From NCBI GenBank assembly GCA_000333855.2, contig CM007319.1, forward strand, positions 62,618-126,617: a DNA stretch of 64,000 bases. Direction: 5' to 3'. The notes under the pieces are model-generated. The model worked only from the letters and a program-made list of their open reading frames with translations. It was not told the DNA's origin and did not search any database. Made by a program: the position numbers and the translations under genes. This DNA is from Endotrypanum monterogeii. Lineage: Eukaryota; Euglenozoa; Kinetoplastea; Trypanosomatida; Trypanosomatidae. This document shows positions 52,432 to 63,550 of the stretch, piece by piece. Numbering within the stretch: position 1 is the first letter of the stretch; each line of letters opens with the position of its first letter.

Positions 52432-53607
52432 GTGAATACGACTAGCTGTTTGTTTCCAGGGTCGGCTAGCACTCACCGTAGCGTTCTCGTTGCCAGCCCA
52501 TGCAGAGTCTTCTTGGACTGCTTTGTTGCCCTCTCCCCGCTTCAACCTCCCCTGTCGACACTACCGTCCCTCTTCCACCACCACCACCGATCAGTTGTGT
52601 CGTTTTTTTTCTTCTTTTTGTTTTTTTATGATCACTTTCCAAGGCTTTCTTCTACCCCGCTGTTTTGCATCGTTTGCCACGTTGCCGCAGCGTAGTGCGT
52701 GAGGGTGAAGACGCTTGCGGGAGGAGTAGGCTGGTGCGCATGGGCTGGAGTGGGTGTGTGCGTGCTTGGAGGAGTGCGATGCATGTGGGGGCGGAGGGGG
52801 TGGGTGGAGCGGCTTGTTCGCCCAAACTGAAACCCTGCACCTGCCGCTGCACACCTGTGATTCCCTCAATGTCGCTTCTGCGCCTTCTTGAATGCTGTCC
52901 ACAGTGCTACCAGTTTTTCCCCCGTCATCTTCTTGATCTTTAACGCCGCTTCCGGTTGTCGTGTCTAGGTCTCAACAGTGAGAGTCGAGACCGCCTCCTG
53001 CCGAAACGAAGCCATATCTATATCTCATAAAGGCCTTTGCTCATTGTGGGATGCGCTTGCATATCAGCAGCCTATCGTCCTTCAGGTTTAGCGCAGCCTG
53101 AGGAGTCATGAAGGTCACGCGCTCGCTTTCGGGGTCACTTCCCGTGTGCAACGCTCTGTATTGTGCCGACCCAGAGTGCGCAGTGTTGCATCGACGGCGT
53201 GTCAACGTTACTGTGCACGTGTTCAAGAAGTGCCGATGAAGAGCTATTTGCTATAGCATCACCTCAGGCATCTAGATGCATACGTTGTACGCCTTCTCCC
53301 GTGCACCACAGATCGCGTCTTCGCTGGCAATCCTGCAACCTTTTTTTTTTTTACCATTTCAGGGGCGCATCTGGCTGCCTCTGTCCACACTCCCCCCCTC
53401 CTTCCCTCCACTTCAACTTCATCGCCATCTCCTTTTTCTTCTCTCAACGCCTCCCCTTTATCATCGATCAACATATTCTCTATGTAATTTTGACATTTTT
53501 TTTTGTATCTATGTGCACGTGCGCATATCCGCCACCACCACACACACACATACACTACGCCTCGTCATAATATCGTTTTTTTTGAACTCAGAAATCAATT
53601 TTGAGCC
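52387..53607. other. Intergenic stretch between the RPS3A copies
   Basis: No coding region. After the 45 bp shared with copy 2 it is T/C-rich (52500-52680), then mixed (52690-53330), then T-rich ahead of copy 2. Confidence 0.65.
53575..53591 (+). promoter_or_regulatory. Predicted trans-splice acceptor of RPS3A copy 2
   Basis: A run of eight T, then GAACTC and AG at 53590-53591, giving a 16-nt leader. A T-run with AG at 53361-53362 is a more distant alternative. Confidence 0.6.
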
Positions 53608-54402
53608 ATGGCTTTGGGCAAGAACAAGCGCATCAGCAAGGGTGGCAAGCGCGGTAAGCGCGGGAAGGCGCAGGAGACGATGGCGCGCAAGGAGTGGTAC
53701 GACGTCGTGGCGCCGGCGAACTTCGATCAGCGCCAGTTCGCCAAGACGATCTGCAACAAGACGCAGGGTACCCGTATCGCTGCCGACGTGCTCCGTGGTC
53801 GCGTGTTCGAGGCCAACCTCGCTGACCTGAACCGCTCCGCTGGTGAGGAGGAGGCGTACCGCAAGGTGCGCTTCACTGTTCAGGAGGTGCAGGGCCGCAA
53901 TCTGCTGACGCAGTTCCACTCGATGGAGGTGACAACGGACAAAATGGCGAGCCTTCTGCGCAAGTGGTGCACGACGATGGAGACGACCGTGGAGGTGAAG
54001 ACCGAGGACGGTTACACGATGCGCCTCTTCGTTGTTGCGTTTACGAAGCCGCAGGCGAACCAGCAGTCGCGTAACTGCTACGCGAAGCAGCGCTTGGTGA
54101 AGTGGCTGCGCATGCGCATCACGAAGATGATTAAGCGTCGCCTGTCGAAGGTTCAGATCAGAGAGGCTGTGTCCATCATCACGCGCAACGTGCTGAGCGA
54201 TGCGCTGGTGCGCCGCTGCAACCCGATCGTGCCTCTGCGTGAGCTGCGCATCCGCAAGGTGCGCGTGGTGCGCTCGCCGAAGTTCGACGCGCAGGCGTTG
54301 CTGAATGCCCACGGCACCATCCCAACGTCGGTGGAGGCTGACTCGCGCGAGGTGGAGGAGGCAGTCGAGGCTGCGCCAGCGGCGGAGAAGGCTGCTGAGT
54401 AA
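53608..54402 (+). CDS. RPS3A: 40S ribosomal protein S3a (eS1), copy 2
   Basis: The same 264-residue protein as copy 1, with no nucleotide difference across the 795-bp coding region. Its upstream region is T-rich where that of copy 1 is C-rich. The 3' UTRs part company 45 bp after the stop. The two copies therefore make one protein from transcripts with different leaders and different 3' UTRs. Perfect identity over the coding region together with unrelated flanks points to recent gene conversion between the copies, or to a very recent duplication that is sharply bounded. Both copies appear functional. Confidence 0.98.
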   Translation: MALGKNKRISKGGKRGKRGKAQETMARKEWYDVVAPANFDQRQFAKTICNKTQGTRIAADVLRGRVFEANLADLNRSAGEEEAYRKVRFTVQEVQGRNLLTQFHSMEVTTDKMASLLRKWCTTMETTVEVKTEDGYTMRLFVVAFTKPQANQQSRNCYAKQRLVKWLRMRITKMIKRRLSKVQIREAVSIITRNVLSDALVRRCNPIVPLRELRIRKVRVVRSPKFDAQALLNAHGTIPTSVEADSREVEEAVEAAPAAEKAAE

Positions 54403-54447
54403 GTCTTCGACCCATCCAAGCCCTTTTGCAAGTGTGCAACTAACTTT
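53608..54447 (+). repeat. 840-bp perfect direct repeat, copy 2
   Basis: Identical to 51592-52431; the distance between copy starts is 2016 bp. Confidence 0.97.
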
Positions 54448-55350
54448 CTCATCTGAAGAGGAATGATCGTGGTGTGCACAGCATCCTGGGCAGTCGAGTG
54501 TGTTGTCAGAACAAAAGTGCAGTGGTAAAACCGGTGCTCTGAAATTTTGCATGTGCGCGTCGTGCTTTTGTCGGCTCTAAATTTATTTCTTTTTTTTTAT
54601 CTCGAAAAGGCATCATTCTTGGATGTGTTTTTTTCCCAGAGTACTTTTGTTTTCCTCTTTTACCACTAATTTACCAGAAAACGAGTCGTGTGCTTTTTGA
54701 AGCCTGGCTGATGGAGGGAGGAGTCAATATTTCCGAGGGGCTGCTGTTTCGCTTCCCGGGGTGAGCCCATTGTGGGGGGGGGGAGGGGGGCGTGTGCCAG
54801 TAAGCGTTCGGGAATGAGGCTCCAAAATATCAGCCGCGTCGGTGCTTCTCATACTCTCATCCACTCCGCCCTACCTCTTACCGTCCCTCGCGCCTTCGTA
54901 TGCCTTCGCTATGAGCCCCAACAGCGCTGGTCACTGTTTGAGGTGCGTAGGTGCATGGCTCCCTGGATTTAAGCACACAGTTTCATGTGTCTCCTGTCCT
55001 GCTATGCGAGTCGATGAGGGGTTGGGTGGGTGTTAGGGAGGGAGGGCCGATAATTTAGCAGCTGCCGACGCAGCCCATCTACTATGTCCTTCTCCCACTC
55101 TGTTGTTTCCTCATCACTTTGATCTTCTCCCTCTTTCTGACTTTTTTCCCAGATATTGTACTTGCACACTTGTGTCCTGCTGACGCATCTGCTCCTATAT
55201 TTCGTCCCGGTCCCCCTTCACAATCTAGACAAAATCGGTACGTGCATACACACACACACACACACGAGCACACACCTTTACCTTCTGCTTGCTGCTGCTT
55301 TCATGTTCGGGGTGGCAGGTGTCTTGTAACCTCTTTCGCAGCTTTGCAAG
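54403..55350. other. Intergenic stretch
   Basis: No coding region. It has a T run near 54590-54598, a G-rich run at 54774-54790, and (CA)n around 55247-55264 before the next gene. Confidence 0.6.
55275..55318 (+). promoter_or_regulatory. Predicted trans-splice acceptor for the STPGR-repeat gene
   Basis: The tract CCTTTACCTTCTGCTTGC...TTTC is followed by AG at 55317-55318. The leader would be 33 nt; a second AG at 55339-55340 would give 11 nt. Confidence 0.5.
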
Positions 55351-57039
55351 ATGCTTGGCGGCTTCGACAGCTACGCCCACCTCCGGCAGCGGGATCATCG
55401 GCCCTCTTTAGGCCACTATCAGCTCGAGCCGGGGTTTGGACCTGAATCCGGTTCCTCAAAGCGGTCAATCTTGACCCGTCATTACCAGCCTCTTGAAGGT
55501 GAGTCATGCAGTGTGGGGCCTGGTGCGTATGTGCTTCCCACGACCATCGGCACAGGTCGCGCAACGCGCTTTGGCCCAGAGTTGAGTGATACGGGTGTAC
55601 CTGTGGCTCGGGTAGCTGCTCGCCAGAGCTCTGGCGATGGCGCTCTTCCCATCATCAGCAATCCGAAGCAGTACAGTATGGCACTTTACCCCAACACCCC
55701 CTCGTACAGTATTAGTAGTCGGCTGAAGTCGGAGTGGGAAAAGGGTACCAATGCTTCTCCTGGTCCCGCGGCCTACGATGTGCCCGGGCACTTCGACACG
55801 CTGGACCCGAAGGAGTATCGGCTACATCAGTCGTCGGGTCCCGCGCCCGGTGTTCACTTGGGCGTTCGCACAGCGCTCCCGGGAGAGCGCGAAAAAGAAG
55901 GCATCCCAGGCCCTGGAGCATATCAGCTTAAGCGGTTTGGCGACGAGGTTCCCTGCTCTCGCGAGCCCCCCTTAGGTCGAGGTAGTCGCCGAGGCCATAC
56001 TGCCGACACTCCTGGTCCTGGAGCATATAACGACCCGACTTCCATTGGGTACCGTGCTGACCAAGTGTTGACAAAGCGTCGCTTTATAAACGGCAACACA
56101 TTCGGTGGCCGCTGGCGTGGGCGAGAATACCACACAGCCGGACCTGGTCCGGCTGCCTACAGTATTCTCACCGCGACAAAGCTGTTGGAGAAAAACAAAA
56201 GACATGCGCCTAAGTTCTTAAAGACTAAGCCAAAGTTAGATCGAAAGTCTGTGGAGGATGCTTCAGCGGCGCGGCTGAAGCGCCGATTTTTGAAGAGTGG
56301 CGCTCCGGACACATATCATACACTGCCGTCTGATTTCGACTTCGATTTCCGAAAGGGTAAGACGATTGGCGCCCGGTTACACGAGCCGTTGGCGCAAGCT
56401 ACCTCGGCTTTCTCGGCGGGGCAGCCGATAGACACCAGGCCAAGTGGCACTCGTCCCTTCTGGGAGTCCCCGCCGCCGCAAGGTGGACGCTTTGCACCCA
56501 CTTCTTTTGATGGGTTGTCTGCCGCCGAGGCGCAGCCCGGTGCAGGGCACCTCTCACAGGGCGTGAACTCCACTCCCGGGCCGGGTGCGTACAATGCGAA
56601 AATGGGTCTGACCGCCCGCCGTGCGCCGGCGTCGCTGTTTGGACGAATGTTGAGTTCAAAATCCATATCTGCCGAAAACGGAGTACCAGGCCCTGGCCAC
56701 TACCGCCTCGTGGACGAGAGGAACGCGAAAAATGTTATTTTCTACAAGGGCGATTTCCACCCACGAGGTGCGCTTGGTCAGGGAGGGGCCGCTGTAGCGG
56801 ACTGTGACATTGGCCCAGGCTGGTACTACAACGACGATACCATGTATAGTAGAAGCATCAACGGCGACCGCGTCGTCAAGAAAGGTTTCACGATGGGCGT
56901 TCGCTACCCAGCGAGGGCTGTTTATCAGCACTGCCGCCCTTACGACGAAACAACGAACATTAACTGCATTTACGACGACGAGCAAACATGGGAGGCGCGG
57001 CCCAGACAGCCGTTGTCACCGGTTCACCGAAGGCAGTAA
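55351..57039 (+). CDS. STPGR/SHIPPO-repeat protein (ODF3/CIMAP-like), probably axonemal
   Basis: A 562-residue protein with about eight copies of the PGPGxY-type motif spaced 30-90 residues apart: VGPGAY, SPGPAAY, IPGPGAY, TPGPGAY, GPGPAAY, TPGPGAY, VPGPGHY and IGPGWYY. Most are followed by Ser/Arg/Lys-rich stretches with FG or F-G-R turns. This is the STPGR (SHIPPO) repeat found in outer dense fibre protein 3 and other ciliary microtubule-associated proteins. There it runs along or inside axonemal doublets. A flagellar location is therefore likely in this flagellate, by analogy only. There is no membrane segment or catalytic domain, and the protein is basic and Pro/Gly-rich throughout. The start is an ATG directly after AG-rich splice-site sequence. 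Confidence 0.85.
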   Translation: MLGGFDSYAHLRQRDHRPSLGHYQLEPGFGPESGSSKRSILTRHYQPLEGESCSVGPGAYVLPTTIGTGRATRFGPELSDTGVPVARVAARQSSGDGALPIISNPKQYSMALYPNTPSYSISSRLKSEWEKGTNASPGPAAYDVPGHFDTLDPKEYRLHQSSGPAPGVHLGVRTALPGEREKEGIPGPGAYQLKRFGDEVPCSREPPLGRGSRRGHTADTPGPGAYNDPTSIGYRADQVLTKRRFINGNTFGGRWRGREYHTAGPGPAAYSILTATKLLEKNKRHAPKFLKTKPKLDRKSVEDASAARLKRRFLKSGAPDTYHTLPSDFDFDFRKGKTIGARLHEPLAQATSAFSAGQPIDTRPSGTRPFWESPPPQGGRFAPTSFDGLSAAEAQPGAGHLSQGVNSTPGPGAYNAKMGLTARRAPASLFGRMLSSKSISAENGVPGPGHYRLVDERNAKNVIFYKGDFHPRGALGQGGAAVADCDIGPGWYYNDDTMYSRSINGDRVVKKGFTMGVRYPARAVYQHCRPYDETTNINCIYDDEQTWEARPRQPLSPVHRRQ

Positions 57040-58574
57040 CCAAGAATCGTTGCCGGCACCGCCACAAGTATGCACCTCGGTGAGAACTGGACGAGGTGGT
57101 GCACATAACTTAAACATGTATTATACCGCTGTGATTGCGATTATCACGGTGAGTCTACTGGACAACAGGAGACACCCGCATTGAGCTATCTTGTAGTGCT
57201 TACTCCCGCTCATTTCTGTAGTATGTGCATGAGAGAACCTTATTCTCACCAGCCAGTGGAACCCAAGTCCGATTATTCTTATGTGCTGTGGTGTCCTGTG
57301 AGGAAAGGAGTAGAAGGGGGTGGTGAAAGACTGTGGTGTAAGCTGTTTTTTTTTTTCCTCCCCCCTCCCCCTTCTCTTCGTGCGTACGAGGTAGCCTCAT
57401 GCACACGAAACAGGAAAGAAAGACCCGTCGTCAGCTTTCACGATCATCGCCTCGGGTGTGACTCGGAGGGTGGATAGGATGACCAGACACGTATTCCCAT
57501 TCAGGGGGGGGGAAACGTACATGTGTGCAGATGAGCGATTCTCTCTATGCTTCGGTGGGTGTTGTCCCAGCGTTGAGATACCCATCCTTTTTGACCCTCT
57601 CCTTTCCCTCCACCACAATGGCTTATTCCACAGATACGAGTTGTTGTCTTCATGGCTGCTTTTCCCCTCTGGTAACTCCACCAGTGCCATCTCACTTCTT
57701 CACTACCCACGCTCTATCCACAGGCCGTACCGAGAGGACAGAGACGAGTGGCGCTCTGGGTAATGACACGCAGGCACCGTGTTCACCGGAGGGATCGTAG
57801 ACACACACCAACGGCGCACCAAGGCAACAGATGGTGTTTGCTCGTCGTTTCCTCAACACAATACAAGGGTGACGACGGAAAATGAGCAGCCGAGTGTACA
57901 ACTCCAGTGGAAGTCTGGCCTTCGTACACAAAGGCACTGAAGAGCGATCCCCCCCCCTTGCTCCGGCTGATCTGTCAGCGAAAGCTCTGCCGCAGAAGAA
58001 TTCGACTTGAAGGACAAAAAAGTCACATCCACGACTACGGCTCCCCTGTATTTTTTTCAATTTTTTTTCAAATGTTTTTTTTTTTTGCTTTGCTTCTGGG
58101 GTGATGCACTGCTTGTCTAGTACATTTCCCTTCTGCTCTCTTTTTTTCATGCACAGCGCCATACACACAGGCACACATAAACACGCAGACGTTCACAGGC
58201 TCGTCTCGAGAGGGGGTGCCTTGGTTGTATACGTATGTGTGTGTGTGTGTGTGCGCCACTTTCATAGGTTCCGCTCTTCCCTTCTGTTGCTGTTTCTGAC
58301 ACTGTTTCAGTTCTAGATGGTTCTCTCGGTAGTTTGCTTTCTAGGTCTTTCCCGTTTGTCGTTTTTGGAGCTTTTCGTGCACAAATCTATTTTTGCTGAC
58401 TACCCTGTGATCCATCGTGCAGGGAACCGGCCCCCCCTTACCCCATTTTCGTGATTTCCGTTCCCGCAGCAACGTGTTCTCGCGCCTCATCCATGCCGTG
58501 CGTGTCTCGTTTCATGTGAAACAGCTCTGAGCCGTGCTTGATTTTCACGGTGACGCATGTACATAATATATACG

Positions 58575-58579
<5 letters not shown>

Positions 58580-58605
<26 letters not shown>

Positions 58606-58607
58606 AT
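58580..58607. repeat. (TA)n microsatellite with TACGTACATG flank
   Basis: About 14 TA units, preceded by GCATGTACATAATATATACGTACATG. Confidence 0.9.
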
Positions 58608-58723
58608 GGATGCAGGCACGGTTGTCTGAGCTGTGCCCGCATAAGTTCTCCTCACTCCCAACCTGCACTGCTCAGAGGGACTCGGCTCTGAAAAATTTCC
58701 CTCGTCATCAACAACAACTGCGT

Positions 58724-58748
58724 ATCTCGTTTTTTTTTCCTTCTCTAG
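58724..58748 (+). promoter_or_regulatory. Predicted trans-splice acceptor for the arrestin-like gene
   Basis: A pure pyrimidine tract (ATCTCG, nine T, CCTTCTCT) ends in AG at 58747-58748. The leader is 50 nt. Confidence 0.7.
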
Positions 58749-58798
58749 TGATCTTGTGATGAGGGGTCTTCGCTGGTGCTGCTGCTGAAATTCTCCGG

Positions 58799-60763
58799 AT
58801 GCCGTCCAGCTGTGGTGTTTCCCTTTCCCTCTCCTTAACGGAGGATGAGGTAGCCCCGGGTAGGATGCTTCATGGCGAGGTCAGGGTGACTGTGAGCTCT
58901 AGGCACAAGAAAGGCGTCATATACGAGGCCATTCGTCTAGTCTTTTTGGCCGTGGAGAGGAGTTGTGTGTGGGACGATCAAGGAGAGTTCGATGCGCTAT
59001 TGAATGAGTACACGTCATCGCGTGTTTACCTCGATCGCCACGTGACGCTGGCCGGCTTCAAAACACAAACCGAGGATAGTGAAACTACTGGCCAGGCTCG
59101 GGAAGAGATGCTGTTTCTCCAACACAGCGCCACCCCGTACGCTGCAGTGGCGCCGACGAAGCCAAAGCAAGACGCCTTCCGCCACTACACACGGGGAGAG
59201 TTGATGCACGGGGACATCCCGATGGCCGCTCCAACGACACACGCTACCGGCGGTGCGGTCACATATGGCGGTAGTCCCGACAACAACATCGGTGCTCCAT
59301 ATCAGGAACCAATGCTGGACTGTGATAATCCTCACTGTGCTGCGGCAGCACCAGGTCAGAGGCCGGCGGTAGTGAGGCTCCCCGTGCTGATGCCGGGTAC
59401 CCATCGTTTTCCTTTCATGTTTCGGCTACCGCCATGGTTGCCACCCTCTTTTTACTACTCATTCGTTGGCGCCAAAGGGCAACTCAAGTACTCTGCGTCC
59501 GCCACGATGCTTTTTCCCAGCAACGGTGCCCACTTTTGGCGGCACAGCATGTGCAAGGGCTTTAGTGAGTCAGCGCGAGACACCAAAAAGCCACGCGGCA
59601 AATCAGCCGATGTTTCCAAGCGCTCCTTTGTCGCGACTATGCTGCCCCACTGTGGCCACGCCCAAGGTGCCACCCCTTCCGGCGAGGCAGAGCTTTCGCA
59701 GCTGGGTTATGGGAGGCCACTATACATGGATATCGACGAGGACGGGGCTCCTGTTGTCGAGCACACGAGACAGTATCTCTCCGGCATGCACCTCTTCGCC
59801 CCGTCAGACCTCACAGTTTCTAGCTACTTCGATGTGTTGTCGGTAATGCCACGTCGTCAGTTGGTCGCTGAGTATTACCAGATTGACACGCACAACATTC
59901 ATCAACGATCGGTGGACTTTCCACAGGAGGTGAGGAGCGCCGGCGGTGCTGGCGGGGGCAGCGAGATGGAGAAGCCACAAAAACGCCCTTGCAAGTTTCA
60001 CGATGGCGCTGACGTCAAGTCACCCGATGTGACGTCGGGTCTCGCGGTGGGCCGTGAGGATACACACCTAGCGCTCTCCGCGCTCTACCAAACATTTCGT
60101 TTTGGCTGGCTTGCGAACATGTGCTGTCTTCAGCCACAGAATGCCCTCGAAGCGGAGGTTCTCGTTGTGGGTGCGCGAACGGTGCTACTCGGCGATGAGG
60201 TTGGTGCCCTGCAGGCGCTCGGGGTGCGGCCACCAACCATCACGGACTATGCACCACTGGGAGGCTCGTCACCCCAAGCACCCGGGTTTCTTGCGCCTGG
60301 TCTGGCTGTTGCAGCGCCCAACACGCCATGGCCCGTTCGTGGCGTGACGCTGCGCGTGCTTGTGCGAAACCACTGCCCTACGCACACGGTACGGTGCGTG
60401 CGGGTAGAGCTGAAGGTCATGGTGGAGATCTTCAAATCCCTCAAGACTCCGCATACCTTTCCCGGCCTCTGCTACTCGAGCTATGACCACACAATGCCCA
60501 TTCCTCCGGGGAGCGAGGCGGTCTTTGACGTACGACTCGCGTTGGCGCCGCGCTTCCGCCGGCATGAGACAGACAGCGAAGAGTTGCTGCCGCCGCCCGG
60601 GGTGCGAACGGCGAACATGACAAGCAACACTTTTGTGGAGGTGAGTTTTCCGGGAATGTGCACATACGTGGAAGAAGAAGAAAAGACTAAAAGCGTCGTG
60701 ATCATGGCGGAGACAGTCGACTTAAATGACGAGGTACTCGAGCTTCCTCTCCGGTACAGTTGA
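58799..60763 (+). CDS. Arrestin-fold protein (654 aa)
   Basis: A 654-residue protein with the two beta-sandwich halves of the arrestin family. The N-terminal half has an SLSLTEDEVAPGRMLHGEV opening, the usual first strands with a Pro-Gly turn. Its last strands, at about 192-240, contain LPVLMPGTHRFPFMFRLPPW, then LPPSFYYSF and GQLKYSASATM. That is the typical G-x-h-x-FPFxFxLP...LPxSF...Yxxxa pattern. Between these lies a long loop (about 75-190) rich in His, Ala and Pro. The C-terminal half, about 345-640, includes LRVLVRNHCPTHTVRCVRVELK and a last strand near VEVSFPG. Arrestin-like proteins act as adaptors for membrane-protein sorting and ubiquitin-ligase recruitment. No PPxY motif is visible to support a ligase link. 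The start is the first ATG, 50 nt from a strong acceptor. Confidence 0.82.
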   Translation: MPSSCGVSLSLSLTEDEVAPGRMLHGEVRVTVSSRHKKGVIYEAIRLVFLAVERSCVWDDQGEFDALLNEYTSSRVYLDRHVTLAGFKTQTEDSETTGQAREEMLFLQHSATPYAAVAPTKPKQDAFRHYTRGELMHGDIPMAAPTTHATGGAVTYGGSPDNNIGAPYQEPMLDCDNPHCAAAAPGQRPAVVRLPVLMPGTHRFPFMFRLPPWLPPSFYYSFVGAKGQLKYSASATMLFPSNGAHFWRHSMCKGFSESARDTKKPRGKSADVSKRSFVATMLPHCGHAQGATPSGEAELSQLGYGRPLYMDIDEDGAPVVEHTRQYLSGMHLFAPSDLTVSSYFDVLSVMPRRQLVAEYYQIDTHNIHQRSVDFPQEVRSAGGAGGGSEMEKPQKRPCKFHDGADVKSPDVTSGLAVGREDTHLALSALYQTFRFGWLANMCCLQPQNALEAEVLVVGARTVLLGDEVGALQALGVRPPTITDYAPLGGSSPQAPGFLAPGLAVAAPNTPWPVRGVTLRVLVRNHCPTHTVRCVRVELKVMVEIFKSLKTPHTFPGLCYSSYDHTMPIPPGSEAVFDVRLALAPRFRRHETDSEELLPPPGVRTANMTSNTFVEVSFPGMCTYVEEEEKTKSVVIMAETVDLNDEVLELPLRYS

Positions 60764-61135
60764 GGACAAACTTTATTGAATCTCGGTCTCTAGGTGCATG
60801 TGCTGAGTCACGCAGGATGATCGAGATGATACGCAGCTGTACGCGCCTCTTAGTGACATTGCCAGGGCTTAGCCTCCAGCGACGCCATCTGAGGAAAGGG
60901 AAGCAGTGGTTTACCTAGTTTTCTCCTAAAAATCTACACAGTATTCATACTTCGTCCGCCCGCCCGCCACTGTCCTGGTCACGTTCTCTGCTGCTTTTGT
61001 TCTCCCTTTTACAAGCAGAGGCAACAAACAAGAAGGAGCAATGCGTCAGGGTAAGCAGTTGTAGAGGAGGGGTTAGCTTGTAGCCAGATCCACTCGCCCA
61101 CACCACTCCACCTCCTGCGCACCTCTTCTGCACAG

Positions 61136-61141
<6 letters not shown>

Positions 61142-61170
<29 letters not shown>
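61142..61170. repeat. (CA)n microsatellite
   Basis: About 14 CA units. Confidence 0.92.
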
Positions 61171-62959
61171 AGGAGCGTCTTGTGTCCTTCGTGATTTCGT
61201 CTGCGCCTCTTTTTTTTTTCTGTATACACTGCGCGATCCCATGCGCGGTCGCCGTTTTTTCTTCATTTCCCCCTCCTTTGTTTTTTTTGCTGCTTTTCGC
61301 TATCCTCGCTCTTATCTGGAAGCACATGTATTTGTGGGTGTGTTTTCTTGCATCAGTTCTCAACCATGTCGTTTGGTTTCGTGTGCCCATTCTGTCGTCT
61401 TCTCTTTCCTGTACTTTTATATAGTTACAAAAAAATATATATTCTTGTGTCACTTGTGTTTGTTGGCCCCCCATTTTTTTCTGTTTTGGGTGTTCCCTTC
61501 CCTTTTTTTTTTCTCATTCACGGAGACTTGCTCCTTTTGTGGTGGTACCTGCTTTTGTGTATGCCGTGATAGTAACGGCTTGCACACCCGTAATACTTCG
61601 ACTCGTCCACCGACACAACCCCCCCCCCCAAAAAAAAAAACACCCTCAACAACAACAAAAACAGGTTCACCGCATCATTCAACTTTGAACACCGTCTGCG
61701 CGTATTCACCAACACACGCAAGCGCAAGCATCGCCGCTATCCAGCGCGATTACGATTACCCCATCGACACCTGCGGTGGTCGTGGTGCTCTTTGTGGCTC
61801 TGAATGTAGTCGGTCACGTCATGTCTTTTAAATCCCCACCCTTCGTTGCCACTGTCTCTCCCCTTTCTCCCCATCTGTTTCGCCCATTAGGCCTTGTCTA
61901 TCCCACCCCCTCTCTCGTTTGTAGGACGCTTCTGTTGCATTTTTGCTGTGTCTTGTTGTACCGACCCACCGTTACACCACACGTTGTACTCGAGTGGTAT
62001 TTATCTTTAAAGCAAAACAGAAGCTGTCCACGCGCGTTGTCTCACGTACTGGATCCCCTCTCTCTGTGAATGCCCCGATCTGTGTTGGGACTCGTGCGTG
62101 CAGAGTAAAGGCCGTTCCACGCCAAATTTTTATTCAACACATATCTTTATCCGGCGCTCTCCGACAGTCTCCAAGGCTATTTTTTTGGGTAGGTATCAAT
62201 TATATCTTTCGCAGTGCTGTGCAAAAGTAGGGGCTTTCATGTATCATTCACAGGGGGTAGGTCGGCAACACCAGCGGTCAAATCCACGGCCGGTGGTGGA
62301 AGTGACTGCGGTTGTCACCTTCCGTTGGGAGCAATACCCTCTTCCACGATAGAGGCTACTCATCAGAACGTATTTATGGTTCTTGCAGTGTGGTAAAGGG
62401 GGGATGTAAGGCTTACCCCCAATGAGCACAGCTCATTGCGAGGTTGTTCGCGCTTGTTTTCATGTCAACTCCGAAGCCCTGGTCTTGCTGATCTAGACGG
62501 TCTACTCTTTGGTGCGCGCATAGGTAGAGGAGAGGGGCAGGCGGTCTTTTGTTTCCAGGAGTCATGAAGAGGACTGAAGGTGGATTTTGTCATGCGAGAG
62601 CGCCCATGTATCGGACGACGGGAATGGTTGTCTTGAGTCTTGCCTCTACCTGGGGGCTTGCGGGGCGAGGGGGGGGGCATAACACCACCAGTGGAGGTTA
62701 TGTAGAGGGCGCACGTGAGGAGGAGATGGTCGCATTGTATCCGCTGTTCCCCTTTGGTGTACGGTGAACCGTTGAGGCCCCCCCCCCCCAGCTTCTGGTA
62801 TGAAATCTCCGTAGCTACAACCGGGTCAGCTTCAGCTGTATGACCCAGCCCCACTCGAGAATCACCAGCGGGCAGCTGTGTAATCGCCCCGTCAATCAAT
62901 GCCCTCGCCCTTCATATCTATATCTATCTATCTATATATGTATACTTGCCTCGTGGGAA

Positions 62960-63550
62960 AGTAAAGATGGCCACCACCCGATAGGTGAAATCTAGAAGAG
63001 CCATCTCTCCTACTCGAGAGCAAATCGGGTGCAGCACACCTCACGCTGCGCTTCACTTTCGCACCGAGCTCGGTTCTAGTGTGTCGGCGCTCTGGGGTGT
63101 TAGACGGCAGCTCCTTGCGTGGATATGTTCTGTTGACGCTTGTCGTGCCATCCAGCAGCGACTCAGGCGATACGCCAGCATCTTCAAGCCGCCGTTTCAT
63201 GCTCCCCAGGCGAGGCTGCCTCGAGCAAGGGTGAGGAGGGGGGCAGTGGCTTGAGGTGGAGAGTCTCTGCGCTGATAACGCGTGTATCAACAAAGCCTAC
63301 TGTATCCCTTCTCTTTGTAGAAGAACAGGCGCGTTGGTGGCACTTCAATACCGCTCCTGATCAGCCCATGCAACAGTAGTAGCAACCCTTGGCACAGGAA
63401 CAAAGCTGGAGGCGACAGTGTACTTCATGCCCAGTGGCTGTGTGCACATAGGCCGCGATCCACGGCGAGCCCTGCAGTCACACATGTCGGCGTGTGCGCA
63501 GGTGGCGTTCTCTTTGTGTGGGCTGATAGCTACGACTGCTCAAGCACTTG
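62960..63550. mobile_element. Candidate degenerate retroposon (SIDER-like) block
   Basis: A block of about 600 bp, GC-rich and without long T-tracts, between T/C-rich UTR-like sequences. It follows a TCTA-type simple repeat (62915-62940), carries no intact frame, and an A-rich stretch lies beyond it at 63748-63760. These traits suit the short degenerate retroposons common in Leishmania 3' UTRs. I had no element consensus to align, so this is a guess from context and composition. Confidence 0.25.

Larger units (their letters stand above)
57040..58798. other. Intergenic stretch
   Basis: No coding region. It has T runs (57346-57358, 58075-58086), a C run (57949-57957), (TG)n at 58236-58252 and (TA)n at 58580-58607. 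Confidence 0.6.

Noticed and set aside
51448..52545. Minus-strand 365-codon frame opposite RPS3A copy 1, and a matching one at 53509-54552
   Set aside because: Open because of the strong G/C third-position bias of the ribosomal gene. Both contain the same sequence because the gene is duplicated, and the frames run on into unrelated flanks.
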